Source: Sphingobacterium sp. ML3W (GTDB lineage: Bacteria; Bacteroidota; Bacteroidia; Sphingobacteriales; Sphingobacteriaceae). Taken from it: a DNA stretch of 64,000 nt. Position 1 is the first letter of the stretch, and every line of letters begins with the position of its first letter. The notes below the pieces were generated by a model. That model was given only the letters and a program-made list of their open reading frames with translations. It ran no database searches and had not been told where the DNA came from. Shown here one piece after another: positions 56,885 to 64,000 of this stretch. The stretch covers positions 1,488,001 to 1,552,000 of the forward strand of contig NZ_CP009278.1 in assembly GCF_000747525.1 (NCBI RefSeq), given 5' to 3'. The position numbers and the translations under genes were made by a program.

Positions 56885-57970
56885 ATGAAAAGAAACTTAG
56901 AAATATTATATATTGACGATGAGATAAATAATTTATTCGGTTTTAAGGCTAACTTTAGATACCGGTATATTGTTCATACAGCCTCATCGACCATCGAAGC
57001 AGAAAAAATACTTCTTGATAATCCTGATATACGCATCATTTTTTGTGATCAACGTATGCCTGATGAATTGGGTATTGATTTCTTTGAAAGGACAAAAAGA
57101 GACTATCCTCGGCCTATCCGTATTTTGCTTACTGCATATGCTGATATGGAGACTGTTATAGATGCTGTTAATAAGGGACATATTTTTAGGTTTATTCGTA
57201 AACCATGGTTGGAAGAAGATATGATATCTTGCATTGAAGAAGCAGATAAATTTTATACAGCCAACTCGATGTTAGCGATCAAGAACGAGGAGCTGGAGAA
57301 GGCTTATTATGAGTTGGATAAATTTGCTTACAGTGTGAGTCATGATCTTCGAGATCCCTTGACGGGTGTATTGTCTGCGGTGAAGCTTGCTTTGGAATTT
57401 GATCAAGTAGACCAAATTCATGAGTTATTGGCTTTAATGGAGTCGTCTTTAACTCGTTTAGATGATTATATCGATAGCTTACGTGATTATTATCTGCTGA
57501 GACGCGGTGAATTGTTGTTGTGTCATATTGAATTTAAAGACCTTTTTGCGAATATAGAGGCTTTTTATAGTATGCACACACGTAATAGTGATGTTGAATT
57601 TGCCATTAGTGTCAATCAAAGCGAAATCTTTAATAGTGATAAGGCCGTATTGGAATTAATTTTGCATAATCTATTGTCAAATTCATTCAAATATCAGCGG
57701 AAAGATTGCGATAATAAGTTTGTTAAACTTGCTGTAACGGTCGAGAATGGTTCTGCAATTTTAGAGGTTTCTGATAGTGGTATTGGTATATCTTCGGAAT
57801 ATATAAATGATATTTTTAAGCTGTTCTTTAGGGCTAGCGATCAAGCAAAAGGTATGGGATTTGGTCTTTACAATGTACAAAGCGCCTTGTTGAAATTACA
57901 GGGTACTGTTGAAGTAAAGTCGCAATTAGGCGTCGGAACAACATTTACAATAGTTGTCCCGAATAAGTAG
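56885..57970 (+). CDS. Response regulator-histidine kinase hybrid (REC-HisKA-HATPase)
   Basis: A 361-residue soluble protein. Residues 1-125 form a receiver with the acidic pair DD at 11-12 and phospho-Asp55 (IFCDQRMPD), ending in FIRKPW (Lys). A coiled helix follows, then the H-box with His153 (YSVSHDLRDPLTGV), the N-box (LHNLLSNSFKYQ), G1 (DSGIGIS) and G2 (GMGFGLYNV). It probably takes phosphate from the 7TMR kinase and passes signal on by its own kinase part. There is no output DNA-binding domain. It is 78 bp after the preceding gene. The RILLTAYADMETVI and KPW motifs are shared with the next gene's receiver. Confidence 0.9.
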   Translation: MKRNLEILYIDDEINNLFGFKANFRYRYIVHTASSTIEAEKILLDNPDIRIIFCDQRMPDELGIDFFERTKRDYPRPIRILLTAYADMETVIDAVNKGHIFRFIRKPWLEEDMISCIEEADKFYTANSMLAIKNEELEKAYYELDKFAYSVSHDLRDPLTGVLSAVKLALEFDQVDQIHELLALMESSLTRLDDYIDSLRDYYLLRRGELLLCHIEFKDLFANIEAFYSMHTRNSDVEFAISVNQSEIFNSDKAVLELILHNLLSNSFKYQRKDCDNKFVKLAVTVENGSAILEVSDSGIGISSEYINDIFKLFFRASDQAKGMGFGLYNVQSALLKLQGTVEVKSQLGVGTTFTIVVPNK

Positions 57971-57983
57971 TTAAGCACAATTT

Positions 57984-58454
57984 CTAAGAGAGTAATTTTT
58001 GTCGAAGTAGAAACTCTAATTGTTCATTTGATACTTCTAGTTTTGAATAGGTCTCCAAGATATTTTTTCTTTCAGAATAGATTTCATATGCGCGACCTAT
58101 TGTTTCGTCTAATTCGTCTTCATTCCAAGGCTTATTTAGATAGTGAAAAATTTTCCCTTTGTTAACTGCTTCGATTACTGCTTCCATATCTGTATAGCCC
58201 GTCAGTAGTATACGCATGGGTTCAGGGTTAATCTTGATGATTTCTTCCAGAAACTCTACACCAGTCATCTTAGGCATTCTCTGGTCAGTAATAATGATGT
58301 CTATGGGTTTTTCCTTTACAATATCAATAGCTACTGAGCCACTGATAGCAGTATAAACCTTGTATTTGAAACGAAATGTCGCTTTAAAAGAAATAAGATT
58401 GTTCTCTTCATCGTCAACATATAGTATTGTGATCTTATCGTTTTTGTTTTTCAT
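57984..58454 (-). CDS. Stand-alone receiver (REC) protein
   Basis: 156 residues (ATG at 58454; the ATG at 58505 would add a hydrophobic lead of 17 residues not typical of the family). The receiver has Asp pairs at 14-15, phospho-Asp57 (IIITDQRMPKMTG) and Lys in YLNKPW. The LLTGYTDMEAVIEAVNKGK stretch resembles the REC of the hybrid protein facing it, so the two likely arose by duplication. The C-terminal ~30 residues form a helix (LEVSNEQLEFLLRQKLLS) without a DNA-binding domain. It converges on the hybrid gene, with only 13 bp between stops, and may be a CheY-like partner. Confidence 0.85.
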   Translation of the reverse strand: MKNKNDKITILYVDDEENNLISFKATFRFKYKVYTAISGSVAIDIVKEKPIDIIITDQRMPKMTGVEFLEEIIKINPEPMRILLTGYTDMEAVIEAVNKGKIFHYLNKPWNEDELDETIGRAYEIYSERKNILETYSKLEVSNEQLEFLLRQKLLS

Positions 58455-58494
58455 AATGCTTGTTACAATAAATATAAGAAATCTAAAAATAAGA

Positions 58495-58537
58495 GTTCGT
58501 AGCATTGCTATAACATTGTTATAGCAATGCTACGAAC
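58495..58537. repeat. Near-perfect 43-bp palindrome (20-bp arms)
   Basis: Arm GTTCGTAGCATTGCTATAAC (58495-58514), loop ATT (58515-58517), then the exact complement (58518-58537). It starts 41 bp upstream of the stand-alone REC gene start. No run of T follows on either side, so it is not a typical terminator. It could be an RNA hairpin in the 5' leader, a cruciform or a regulator site. Confidence 0.7.
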
Positions 58538-58765
58538 TTGTATTTGGGTCTTATCTTATCTTATCATTAGCATGATCTTTTAATCAATCGCTTTATACTT
58601 AGAAGTTCGATAATCTAACCTCATTGCATGAATCAGATAAAATAATTCCCATTATAAGTAATGTGTAACTATGTACAGCTAAGTTAAAGAATAAATCTAA
58701 TCAAGTTTCAAAATTACCTAGATTCATGATGAATATTTATTGAAGTATTCGAATCCATAAGAAAC

Positions 58766-58797
58766 AAAAAAAGCTTCACATTTCTGTGAAGCTTTTT
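58766..58797 (-). terminator. Terminator of tRNA-Lys copy 2
   Basis: AAAAAAAGCTTCACA with TGTGAAGCTTTTT and loop TTTC, 1 bp beyond the tRNA 3' end. Same family as the copies at 38902 and 42489. Confidence 0.8.
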
Positions 58798-58798
58798 G

Positions 58799-58871
58799 TG
58801 ATCCAGCTGGGATTCGAACCCAGGACCCATACATTAAAAGTGTATTGCTCTACCAGCTGAGCTACTGAATC
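58799..58871 (-). tRNA. tRNA-Lys (anticodon TTT), copy 2
   Basis: Minus strand. Acceptor GATTCAG/CTGGATC, anticodon loop CTTTTAA, T-arm CTGGG-TTCGAAT-CCCAG. Identical to copy 3 and one base different from copy 1. No encoded CCA. It has its own TAnnTTTG promoter and a hairpin terminator. Confidence 0.95.
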
Positions 58872-58911
58872 CTTTCTGTTTAGGAAATAAGTTCCTTTTT
58901 TGAAAGTGATG

Positions 58912-58943
58912 CAAAGATAGGGTTTCTCAATGCAAACTCCAAA
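58912..58943 (-). promoter_or_regulatory. Promoter of tRNA-Lys copy 2
   Basis: On the minus strand, TTTG (58943-58940), 20 nt, TATCTTTG (58919-58912). Same layout as copy 1. Confidence 0.8.
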
Positions 58944-58960
58944 TAAAATTTAAGTTTAAT

Positions 58961-59650
58961 TTAAGTGCTTAATACACTGATGTATTTTTCGATATAAAGG
59001 TCTCTATCGCGAGATTTGTATTGCTGAATGTAGCGTGGGTGTTCAAGAACTGTCAGTTTTTCAAATAGTTTCCCTTCTTTATTTATTTTTTCAATGAAGG
59101 TTGCGTTTTTTTTTCCCAATACAAATACTTCTTTTGTATCTAAACCAATATTTATGTGCTTTATGAGTGTGTTGACCATAAATGGTTTGACTGCGTCAAA
59201 TAAGTATTTATCATCATAATAGTTCGCATTGATCCACTTGCCTTCCTTTGTACGCCGGACAATTGCTAATGGAAATGGGGAATTGATGTAAAATTTTTGG
59301 TAAAATTCTGCTGCTCCTCCAAATTCTTTAATCATATCATAAAGGAATACGGAGGAAATTTCGTGACTATAGGCCGATTTCATGCTAATTCCACAAACTT
59401 GTTCGAGGCGTTTCGTGTCAGTAAAGGGTATGCCTGTGATTCCAGCTCCATGGCGGCTCGGATTAATGCCAATAATAAATTTGCGACTTACATCATCATG
59501 ATAGAATTTGTTGTAGAACTGCTGCATCACTGTTAATGTTTCTGGATTATCTAAATAGGGATTTAGGATCCTGAAATCATTAGGGATATCACCCGTGTAA
59601 TGTAGGTTTTTATTGAATTCAATAATCTTTTCGGCTAAAGTGCTGATCAT
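58961..59650 (-). CDS. SMUG2-type DNA glycosylase / uracil-DNA glycosylase family protein
   Basis: A 229-residue member of the uracil-DNA glycosylase superfamily, close to the SMUG2 branch. The first catalytic motif is GINPSRHGAGITGIPFTD (with the conserved Asn) and the second is LEHPRYIQQYK (the His-Pro segment that enters the DNA minor groove). It would remove uracil or hypoxanthine-like damaged bases from DNA in the cytoplasm. The sequence between follows the superfamily fold, ending with VFVLGKKNATF before motif 2. It stands alone, with no repair operon. Confidence 0.82.
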   Translation of the reverse strand: MISTLAEKIIEFNKNLHYTGDIPNDFRILNPYLDNPETLTVMQQFYNKFYHDDVSRKFIIGINPSRHGAGITGIPFTDTKRLEQVCGISMKSAYSHEISSVFLYDMIKEFGGAAEFYQKFYINSPFPLAIVRRTKEGKWINANYYDDKYLFDAVKPFMVNTLIKHINIGLDTKEVFVLGKKNATFIEKINKEGKLFEKLTVLEHPRYIQQYKSRDRDLYIEKYISVLST

Positions 59651-59920
59651 AAATTACCGTGTAAAGTGGTGTTTATATAAGCTAATTATACCAGCATTGC
59701 GATCTGAAATTTTAGAAGTAGTGAACATATTGTATATAGCCTAGTTTTTGGAATGATCAAGAAAAAACGATAGCGTCCAATCTATTTTTATTAATCATCA
59801 TTATGTACATTAATTATGGTCTCAATAATCATGGTATTTGTGAGATACAACAACAGATTGTTGCTATTTGTTTTCTGTTTTACAAGTGATGTTGGTTTTC
59901 AATAACTTTTATCTTGCTGT

Positions 59921-59970
59921 CCATTTAAACAAAACAGCCAATCATGAGATTGGCTTTTTTGTTTAAATGG
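59921..59970. terminator. Terminator in 59651-60062 gap
   Basis: A 23-bp stem with one mismatch (59921-59943 with 59948-59970, core AGCCAATC/GATTGGCT, 4-nt loop) with T-run on the plus strand. It lies in a 412-bp gap without genes between the glycosylase start and the agmatinase end, so it ends the agmatinase transcript on the minus strand. Confidence 0.75.
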
Positions 59971-60062
59971 TACGGTCGGAAGACTGTCGCAATTTATGGA
60001 TCTGTTGATAGACTTCAATTCTGATTATAAAAACATACGTTTAGGTATGCCGCTTACAATTA

Positions 60063-61139
60063 TTAAAATATTATCTTGGTTCCGGTAGCAAGTTTGTTGT
60101 TTTTTGCAAAGACGCCACATAGGTGAAATAAGAGTCTGGCACCTACATTACCGTCCCAATCATCATCACCAGGAGCGACTTCGACCAAATCAATACCGAT
60201 GATGTTTTTATCGCTATTGGCCAATTTACTTAGTAAGTATGTTGCTTGTTCGTAAGATAGTCCTCCAGGTACTGGAGTACCAGTGTTAGGGCAGTACCAA
60301 CGCTGTAAGGCATCAATATCAAAACTTACTGCTACGTTAGTTGGTAATTGTGCTAATATCGCATCACATTGGTCTTTCCAGGTTTTGCCCTCAAAGCTGT
60401 TTGCTTTTAAATCAGTGTCTGTATATACCTTTACTTTATTTGAAATTTGAACTGCTTCCAATTCTCCTTCACTAAAATCGCGGATGCCTACTTGTACAAT
60501 TTTTTCAATTTGTGGTAATTGAATGGCATTATACATAATGGAAGCGTGGGAATATGTAAATCCTTCGTAAGCATTACGTAAATCCATATGTGCATCAAAA
60601 TGTAGGATTCCGAATGCATGATGTTTCTCTGCCAATGCTTGGTAATAACCTAGTGGTGTAGAGTGATCTCCACCTAATAAAATTACCTTTTTACCTTGAC
60701 TCATCCAGTACAAGGCACGTTCTTTGACTTCGGCATTGAATTGTGCTGATGCCTTATTTATTTCTTCTAAATCGTTTTTTAATGCAGGGATTGTTGCTAT
60801 GTCATCACCATTCTCTAATGCTTCTATGATAGGTTGCGCTAAACGTTTATATTTTTCGCTATTTTCTATCCAATGCTCCGGTGCTTCGTCCATGTAAATA
60901 CCTAATTTCCATAATTCTGGAAATTCTTGATGTAATAAGTCTACTTGGAAAGAGGCGTTTAGTATAGTCTCAGGGCCATTACTAGCACCGCTCCCATAAC
61001 TTACAGTTACTTCCCAAGGTGTTGGTATTACAATAATATCACTTTCCTCAGCCGAAAATGGTAGTCCATATATGCTTGAATCCGGTAAACCAGGTTGTGA
61101 TGGATCGAAATTTTCAATCTTTGTTTGCTTTGTCGACAT
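60063..61139 (-). CDS. Agmatinase/arginase-family ureohydrolase
   Basis: A 358-residue ureohydrolase. Manganese ligands are visible in three boxes: ILLGGDHSTPLG, ILHFDAHMDLR (D-x-H-x-D) and VAVSFDIDALQRWYCP (D-x-D). GTPVPGGLSYEQA lies just after. Family members hydrolyse guanidine groups (agmatine, arginine, formimidoylglutamate, guanidinobutyrate). The third box lacks the usual LDP after DID, as in the clade often named "agmatinase family". The length is above the ~300-residue norm because of an N-terminal lead of ~45 residues. It is monocistronic with a terminator at 59921-59970. The precise substrate is open. Confidence 0.85.
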   Translation of the reverse strand: MSTKQTKIENFDPSQPGLPDSSIYGLPFSAEESDIIVIPTPWEVTVSYGSGASNGPETILNASFQVDLLHQEFPELWKLGIYMDEAPEHWIENSEKYKRLAQPIIEALENGDDIATIPALKNDLEEINKASAQFNAEVKERALYWMSQGKKVILLGGDHSTPLGYYQALAEKHHAFGILHFDAHMDLRNAYEGFTYSHASIMYNAIQLPQIEKIVQVGIRDFSEGELEAVQISNKVKVYTDTDLKANSFEGKTWKDQCDAILAQLPTNVAVSFDIDALQRWYCPNTGTPVPGGLSYEQATYLLSKLANSDKNIIGIDLVEVAPGDDDWDGNVGARLLFHLCGVFAKNNKLATGTKIIF

Positions 61140-61288
61140 GTTATGATTCGCTAATTGAACTGCAAATATAAAAAAAACTTATGTCCAGTAAAGAAGATAT
61201 GCTAAGCCACTATGTCGTGGATAAATGAAAAAGAAAGGTTCAGGAATTTAGGGTATCTTTACGGCCTACTAAAATTATAAGAAATAAA

Positions 61289-61723
61289 ATGGCAGAGCAA
61301 CGCATCCATATCTGGACAGGAACGTCAAATAAAACAGATGAACAATTTTATAAATATTTTGACCAAAGCAAGTTTATCAAAGATTACCATAGGTTTAAAA
61401 CTGATGAAACCTATTCAAGAAATGCACCTGACTTTAACCTCCGCTCTCAATTCAGTAAAGCAATCGACAAACAGTACGATTACGACGTAGACTGGATCAC
61501 CATTTACTACAGTCGCAAAAGAATGAGCATCCAGGCTGCCATTGAAGAGCTACCTATATGGAATGATCAAACTGAAGTTGAGATCTATCAAGCATGTGTA
61601 AGCAAAGGAATTTCAACTGTAAATGCGATACTTTGTTATGCCGATGAGGAGCTTAAGATAGATAAACCACTCGAAAATTACAACGACATGATCTATGTTG
61701 GTAGCTTTAATATCTCTAGCTAA
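61289..61723 (+). CDS. Immunity protein 22-like (Imm22) domain protein
   Basis: A 144-residue acidic/polar cytoplasmic protein. The opening RIHIWTGTSNKTDEQFYKYFDQ, the central WITIYYSRKRMSIQAAIEELPIW and the late ISTVNAILCYADEEL agree with the Imm22/DUF4284 family, whose members neutralise partner toxins of polymorphic-toxin systems. No toxin gene is within the window nearby, so it is an orphan here, or the family assignment is mistaken. It is followed by a terminator at 61748-61790. Confidence 0.5.
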   Translation: MAEQRIHIWTGTSNKTDEQFYKYFDQSKFIKDYHRFKTDETYSRNAPDFNLRSQFSKAIDKQYDYDVDWITIYYSRKRMSIQAAIEELPIWNDQTEVEIYQACVSKGISTVNAILCYADEELKIDKPLENYNDMIYVGSFNISS

Positions 61724-61747
61724 CAGTTAGCATAAAGTGTATCATAG

Positions 61748-61790
61748 TATACAAAAAAAGCCCAATCTGCGATTGAGCTTTTTTTGTATA
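61748..61790. terminator. Terminator after Imm22-like gene
   Basis: TATACAAAAAAAGCCCAATC and GATTGAGCTTTTTTTGTATA pair around loop TGC with one mismatch. Same core as the hairpin at 61889-61920. Confidence 0.8.
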
Positions 61791-61888
61791 TAGTTGAAAT
61801 ATAGTGCTACATACATTTCCCGCATGCATAGCTGAAGTGGAAATGGTCGAGCCCAATACTTCTGTTCGAATCCGAATGTCTTTAAACA

Positions 61889-61920
61889 AAGAAAGCCCAA
61901 TCTTGCGATTGAGCTTTCTT
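61889..61920 (-). terminator. Terminator of tRNA-Lys copy 3
   Basis: AAGAAAGCCCAATC (61889-61902) and GATTGAGCTTTCTT (61907-61920) with a 4-nt loop, just past the 3' end of tRNA-Lys copy 3 on the minus strand. Confidence 0.75.
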
Positions 61921-61923
61921 AAG

Positions 61924-61996
61924 TGATCCAGCTGGGATTCGAACCCAGGACCCATACATTAAAAGTGTATTGCTCTACCAGCTGAGCTACTGAATC
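61924..61996 (-). tRNA. tRNA-Lys (anticodon TTT), copy 3
   Basis: Minus strand. Sequence identical to copy 2: acceptor GATTCAG/CTGGATC, D-arm GCTC/GAGC, anticodon TTT, T-arm CTGGG/CCCAG, discriminator A. Flanked by its own promoter and terminator. Confidence 0.95.
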
Positions 61997-62036
61997 CTTT
62001 CTTTTTTGGAAGTAAATTCCGTTTCTGAAAGTGATG

Positions 62037-62068
62037 CAAAGGTAGAAAAAATAGTGATATGTGCCAAC
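62037..62068 (-). promoter_or_regulatory. Promoter of tRNA-Lys copy 3
   Basis: On the minus strand, GTTG (62068-62065), 20 nt, TACCTTTG (62044-62037). The -7 box is identical to copy 1, and the -33 is one base off TTTG. Confidence 0.75.
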
Positions 62069-62136
62069 TATTAGATCTGATATGGTTGAATTATTTTATT
62101 ACTGTTTGGTAATGAAATGATTAATTTTTCGCTAGC

Positions 62137-62991
62137 TTATCTTTTTGCGTGTATCATCCTAGGGTTTTGTTGCATATCATGATGTAATGTCACGGTTTTG
62201 AATCCTTTTTTACGCAGCATATCTACCGTTTCTGGGCCATAATACTGATTAATTTCAAAATATAAGTCTCCATCCGCAGTTAAATGCTTCAAAGCGAAAG
62301 AAGCGATGGTTTCATAAAATAGTAAAGGAGCGGTTTCTTCAACAAAAAGTGCGAGGTGTGGTTCAAATTCTAATACATTGGGATGCATCTCCTCTTTTTC
62401 TTTTGGCGTGATGTATGGAGGATTGCTCACAATGATATGATATTGTTGCGTTTGGAAAATGTATTCCCACTCCAAAATATCAGCGTTTACAAAATCAACA
62501 GGAGTACCCAATCGTTGTGCGTTGCGCTTTGCTGTTGCGATAGCTTCCTTAGATATGTCCAATGCTGAAATATGTGCTTCTTTTAGGTGTTTTTTTAAAG
62601 AAATAGGGATACAACCCGACCCCGTTCCGATATCGATAATGCGGAGAGGCGTTTGGTCTTTGTGATTACGGATAATCATATCGACGAGCTCTTCGGTCTC
62701 TGAACGGGGGATTAAGACGAATGGATTAACTTCAAAAATCTCACCATAGAAGTCTGCTTTTTTTAATATATGTTGAATTGGTTTTTGATTCTTCAGATCC
62801 TTTAAAATACGAGTTATTCGAATGCTTTGTTCTTCCGATAATACGTGTTCTTTGTTTAAACTATATTGCATTCTAGAAAGCCCTAATACATCTTCTACAA
62901 CCATATAGAAGATGTTTTTAATTTCTTCTGTATGATAAAATGTGGCTAGTTCCTCTTGGAATAAGCTGTCATAGGTTTTTAAATTTTCCAT
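62137..62991 (-). CDS. prmC: Release factor glutamine methyltransferase (PrmC/HemK)
   Basis: A 284-residue SAM-dependent methyltransferase that N5-methylates the Gln of the GGQ motif in release factors RF1/RF2. The N-terminal ~85 residues form the helical bundle of PrmC (VLSEEQSIRITRILKDLKNQKPIQHILKKADFYGEIFEVNPFVLIPRSETEELV). Residues ~110-270 form the SAM domain with IIDIGTGSGCIPISLKK and the glutamine-binding NPPY in IIVSNPPYI. It is divergent from ribD. The start ATG at 62991 lies only 4 bp downstream of a TAnnTTTG box (63003-62996). Confidence 0.93.
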   Translation of the reverse strand: MENLKTYDSLFQEELATFYHTEEIKNIFYMVVEDVLGLSRMQYSLNKEHVLSEEQSIRITRILKDLKNQKPIQHILKKADFYGEIFEVNPFVLIPRSETEELVDMIIRNHKDQTPLRIIDIGTGSGCIPISLKKHLKEAHISALDISKEAIATAKRNAQRLGTPVDFVNADILEWEYIFQTQQYHIIVSNPPYITPKEKEEMHPNVLEFEPHLALFVEETAPLLFYETIASFALKHLTADGDLYFEINQYYGPETVDMLRKKGFKTVTLHHDMQQNPRMIHAKR

Positions 62992-62995
62992 AGGT

Positions 62996-63003
62996 CAAAC
63001 TTA
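62996..63003 (-). promoter_or_regulatory. Possible prmC promoter -7 box, nearly touching the ATG
   Basis: TAAGTTTG on the minus strand, 4 bp before the ATG. ATTG lies 19 nt upstream. If real, the mRNA would be leaderless or nearly so. Confidence 0.4.
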
Positions 63004-63185
63004 GATAAATTTGTTTTATTTACAATTATAATTGCATCATATATAAAACATTTATTCGTTCGTATCTTTTTTATTTGGTACTTATGGCTGTTATACAATT
63101 ATCTATTTTCCCTCTACAATCAAGAGTTATTTTATAGCGTAAATTTACAATATATCTTGTATTTTTTGTTACAGCATTGTTTTGA

Positions 63186-63193
63186 TACTTTTG
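63186..63193 (+). promoter_or_regulatory. Possible ribD promoter -7 box, nearly touching the ATG
   Basis: TACTTTTG ends 3 bp before the ATG at 63197, with TTTG 17 nt upstream (63165-63168). Transcription would start within the first codon, giving a leaderless mRNA. Confidence 0.4.
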
Positions 63194-63196
63194 TGT

Positions 63197-64000
63197 ATGA
63201 ATAAGCAAGAAAGCTACATGCATAGGTGTCTCGAATTGGCAGTTTTAGGTGCTGGTACTACAAGTCCCAATCCAATGGTCGGGGCTGTGATTGTTTTTGA
63301 AGATCAAATTATAGGTGAAGGATACACTTCTCCTTACGGTGGGGCACATGCAGAAGTAAACGCTATTCAACAAGTCTTGGATCGTTATCATGAAGATGCT
63401 GCTGCTATATTACATGCTGCCGTTTTTTACGTTAGTCTCGAGCCTTGTGCGCACTATGGTAAGACTCCTCCTTGTGCGGATCTAATAGCGAAATATAAAC
63501 CTAAAAAGGTGTGTATAGCCTGTTTGGATCCTTTTGCTAAAGTGGACGGTAAAGGAATTACGATCTTAAAAGAGGCTGGTATTGCAGTTGAAGTCGGTTT
63601 ATTAGAGCAAGAAGCTTTATGGCTAAACAGAAGATTTTTCACACGTGTTCAAAAAAATAGACCTTATGTAATCCTCAAATGGGCCGAAAGTGCAGATGGG
63701 TTTATTGGGAAAGAGGGTGAGCAGGTATGGATTAGTAATCAAGCGAGTAAGCAATTGGTTCATAAATGGCGGGCTGAAGAAGATGCCATCCTAGTTGGAA
63801 CCAAAACTGCATTAGTTGATAATCCAAGTTTGACTGTCCGCGAATGGAAGGGGAGGAACCCAAAGCGGATATTGATCGATAAATTACTTGTCGTACCGAC
63901 TGATGCGGCTATATTAAATGATGAAGCCGAAACCCTGATATTCAATGCTGTTAAATCAGAATGGATGGGGCATAATAAGTATATTGAGTTGGAAAACTTT
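63197..64000 (+). CDS. ribD: Bifunctional riboflavin biosynthesis protein RibD (3' truncated by window)
   Basis: 268 codons are visible; the gene runs past the window. The N-terminal deaminase domain (~1-145) has SPNPMVGAVIV, the zinc motif HAEVNAI and PCAHYGKTPPC. The C-terminal part begins the DHFR-like reductase (RPYVILKWAESADGFIG, ILVGTKTALVDNPSLTVR, PKRILIDK). It deaminates the GTP-cyclohydrolase II product and then reduces the ribose in riboflavin synthesis. The ATG at 63197 (MNKQESYMHRCLELA) fits the family N-terminus. It is divergent from prmC. The upstream -7 box is very close to the start. Confidence 0.94.
   Translation, partial: MNKQESYMHRCLELAVLGAGTTSPNPMVGAVIVFEDQIIGEGYTSPYGGAHAEVNAIQQVLDRYHEDAAAILHAAVFYVSLEPCAHYGKTPPCADLIAKYKPKKVCIACLDPFAKVDGKGITILKEAGIAVEVGLLEQEALWLNRRFFTRVQKNRPYVILKWAESADGFIGKEGEQVWISNQASKQLVHKWRAEEDAILVGTKTALVDNPSLTVREWKGRNPKRILIDKLLVVPTDAAILNDEAETLIFNAVKSEWMGHNKYIELENF

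Noticed and set aside
61716..61955. 79-codon minus-strand frame over the Imm22 terminator and tRNA hairpin
   Set aside because: Runs through two hairpins and into a tRNA gene.
1..64000. CRISPR array or cas genes
   Set aside because: No regularly spaced repeats were seen; repeated elements are only terminators, tRNAs and leaders.

Overview
The window looks like chromosomal DNA from a Bacteroidota bacterium, most likely of the Sphingobacteriaceae (Sphingobacterium-like). The grounds are a SusC/SusD pair with a GH106-type glycoside hydrolase, CzcCBA metal pumps, 7TMR-DISM and double-REC signalling proteins, weak Shine-Dalgarno sites, and promoters of the TTTG-N20-TAnnTTTG type, which are clearest in front of three tRNA-Lys genes. 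Genus is inferred; no rRNA gene is present.

Layout. 1-3000: the 3' end of a tyrosine recombinase, a lipoprotein and a heavily decayed gene of about 490 codons. 3033-10612: a two-component pair followed by a complete RND metal efflux system (order C-B-A). 10798-15840: a polyol (mannitol-type) catabolic cluster made of a LacI regulator broken by a frameshift, paired operators, a long-chain polyol dehydrogenase, an FHS-family permease and a PfkB fructokinase. 15912-17867: an unknown membrane-anchored protein, a TetR regulator and a detached 3' fragment of an HNH-repeat gene. 17895-29117: an AraC regulator, a phytanoyl-CoA dioxygenase-like protein, a TIM-barrel epimerase-like protein, then SusC, SusD and a GH106-type enzyme, which together form a polysaccharide (probably rhamnose glycan) utilisation locus. 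29371-31429: the full HNH-repeat protein and an orphan protein resembling the specificity region of type ISP restriction enzymes. 31401-34918: an ECF sigma factor heading a tight pterin operon (folE, a flavin reductase, a FolM-like SDR and a folB-folK fusion). 35163-37489: an MnmD remnant, about 950 bp of gene-free DNA, a DHFR-like protein and a GNAT acetyltransferase. 37996-42263: nagB, a secreted fragment-like protein and a C10 cysteine peptidase gene broken by one stop codon, with a small companion lipoprotein. 42836-50826: a second CzcCBA system with its own two-component pair, all on the minus strand. 51406-58454: a secreted Ntn amide hydrolase, then a putative small-molecule signalling module (acyltransferase-like, ThiF/E1-like, 7TMR-DISM histidine kinase, REC-kinase and a stand-alone REC). 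58799-64000: tRNA-Lys copies, a SMUG2-type glycosylase, an agmatinase-family hydrolase, an Imm22-like protein, prmC and the start of ribD.

The most interesting candidates for undescribed biology are the 52702-58454 module, which pairs possible signal-synthesis enzymes with dedicated sensors, and the sigma-factor-led pterin operon. Several genes are recently broken (LacI, C10 peptidase) or long decayed (1417-2897, MnmD, the HNH-repeat fragment). Functions are assigned from sequence patterns read by eye; no database search was possible.
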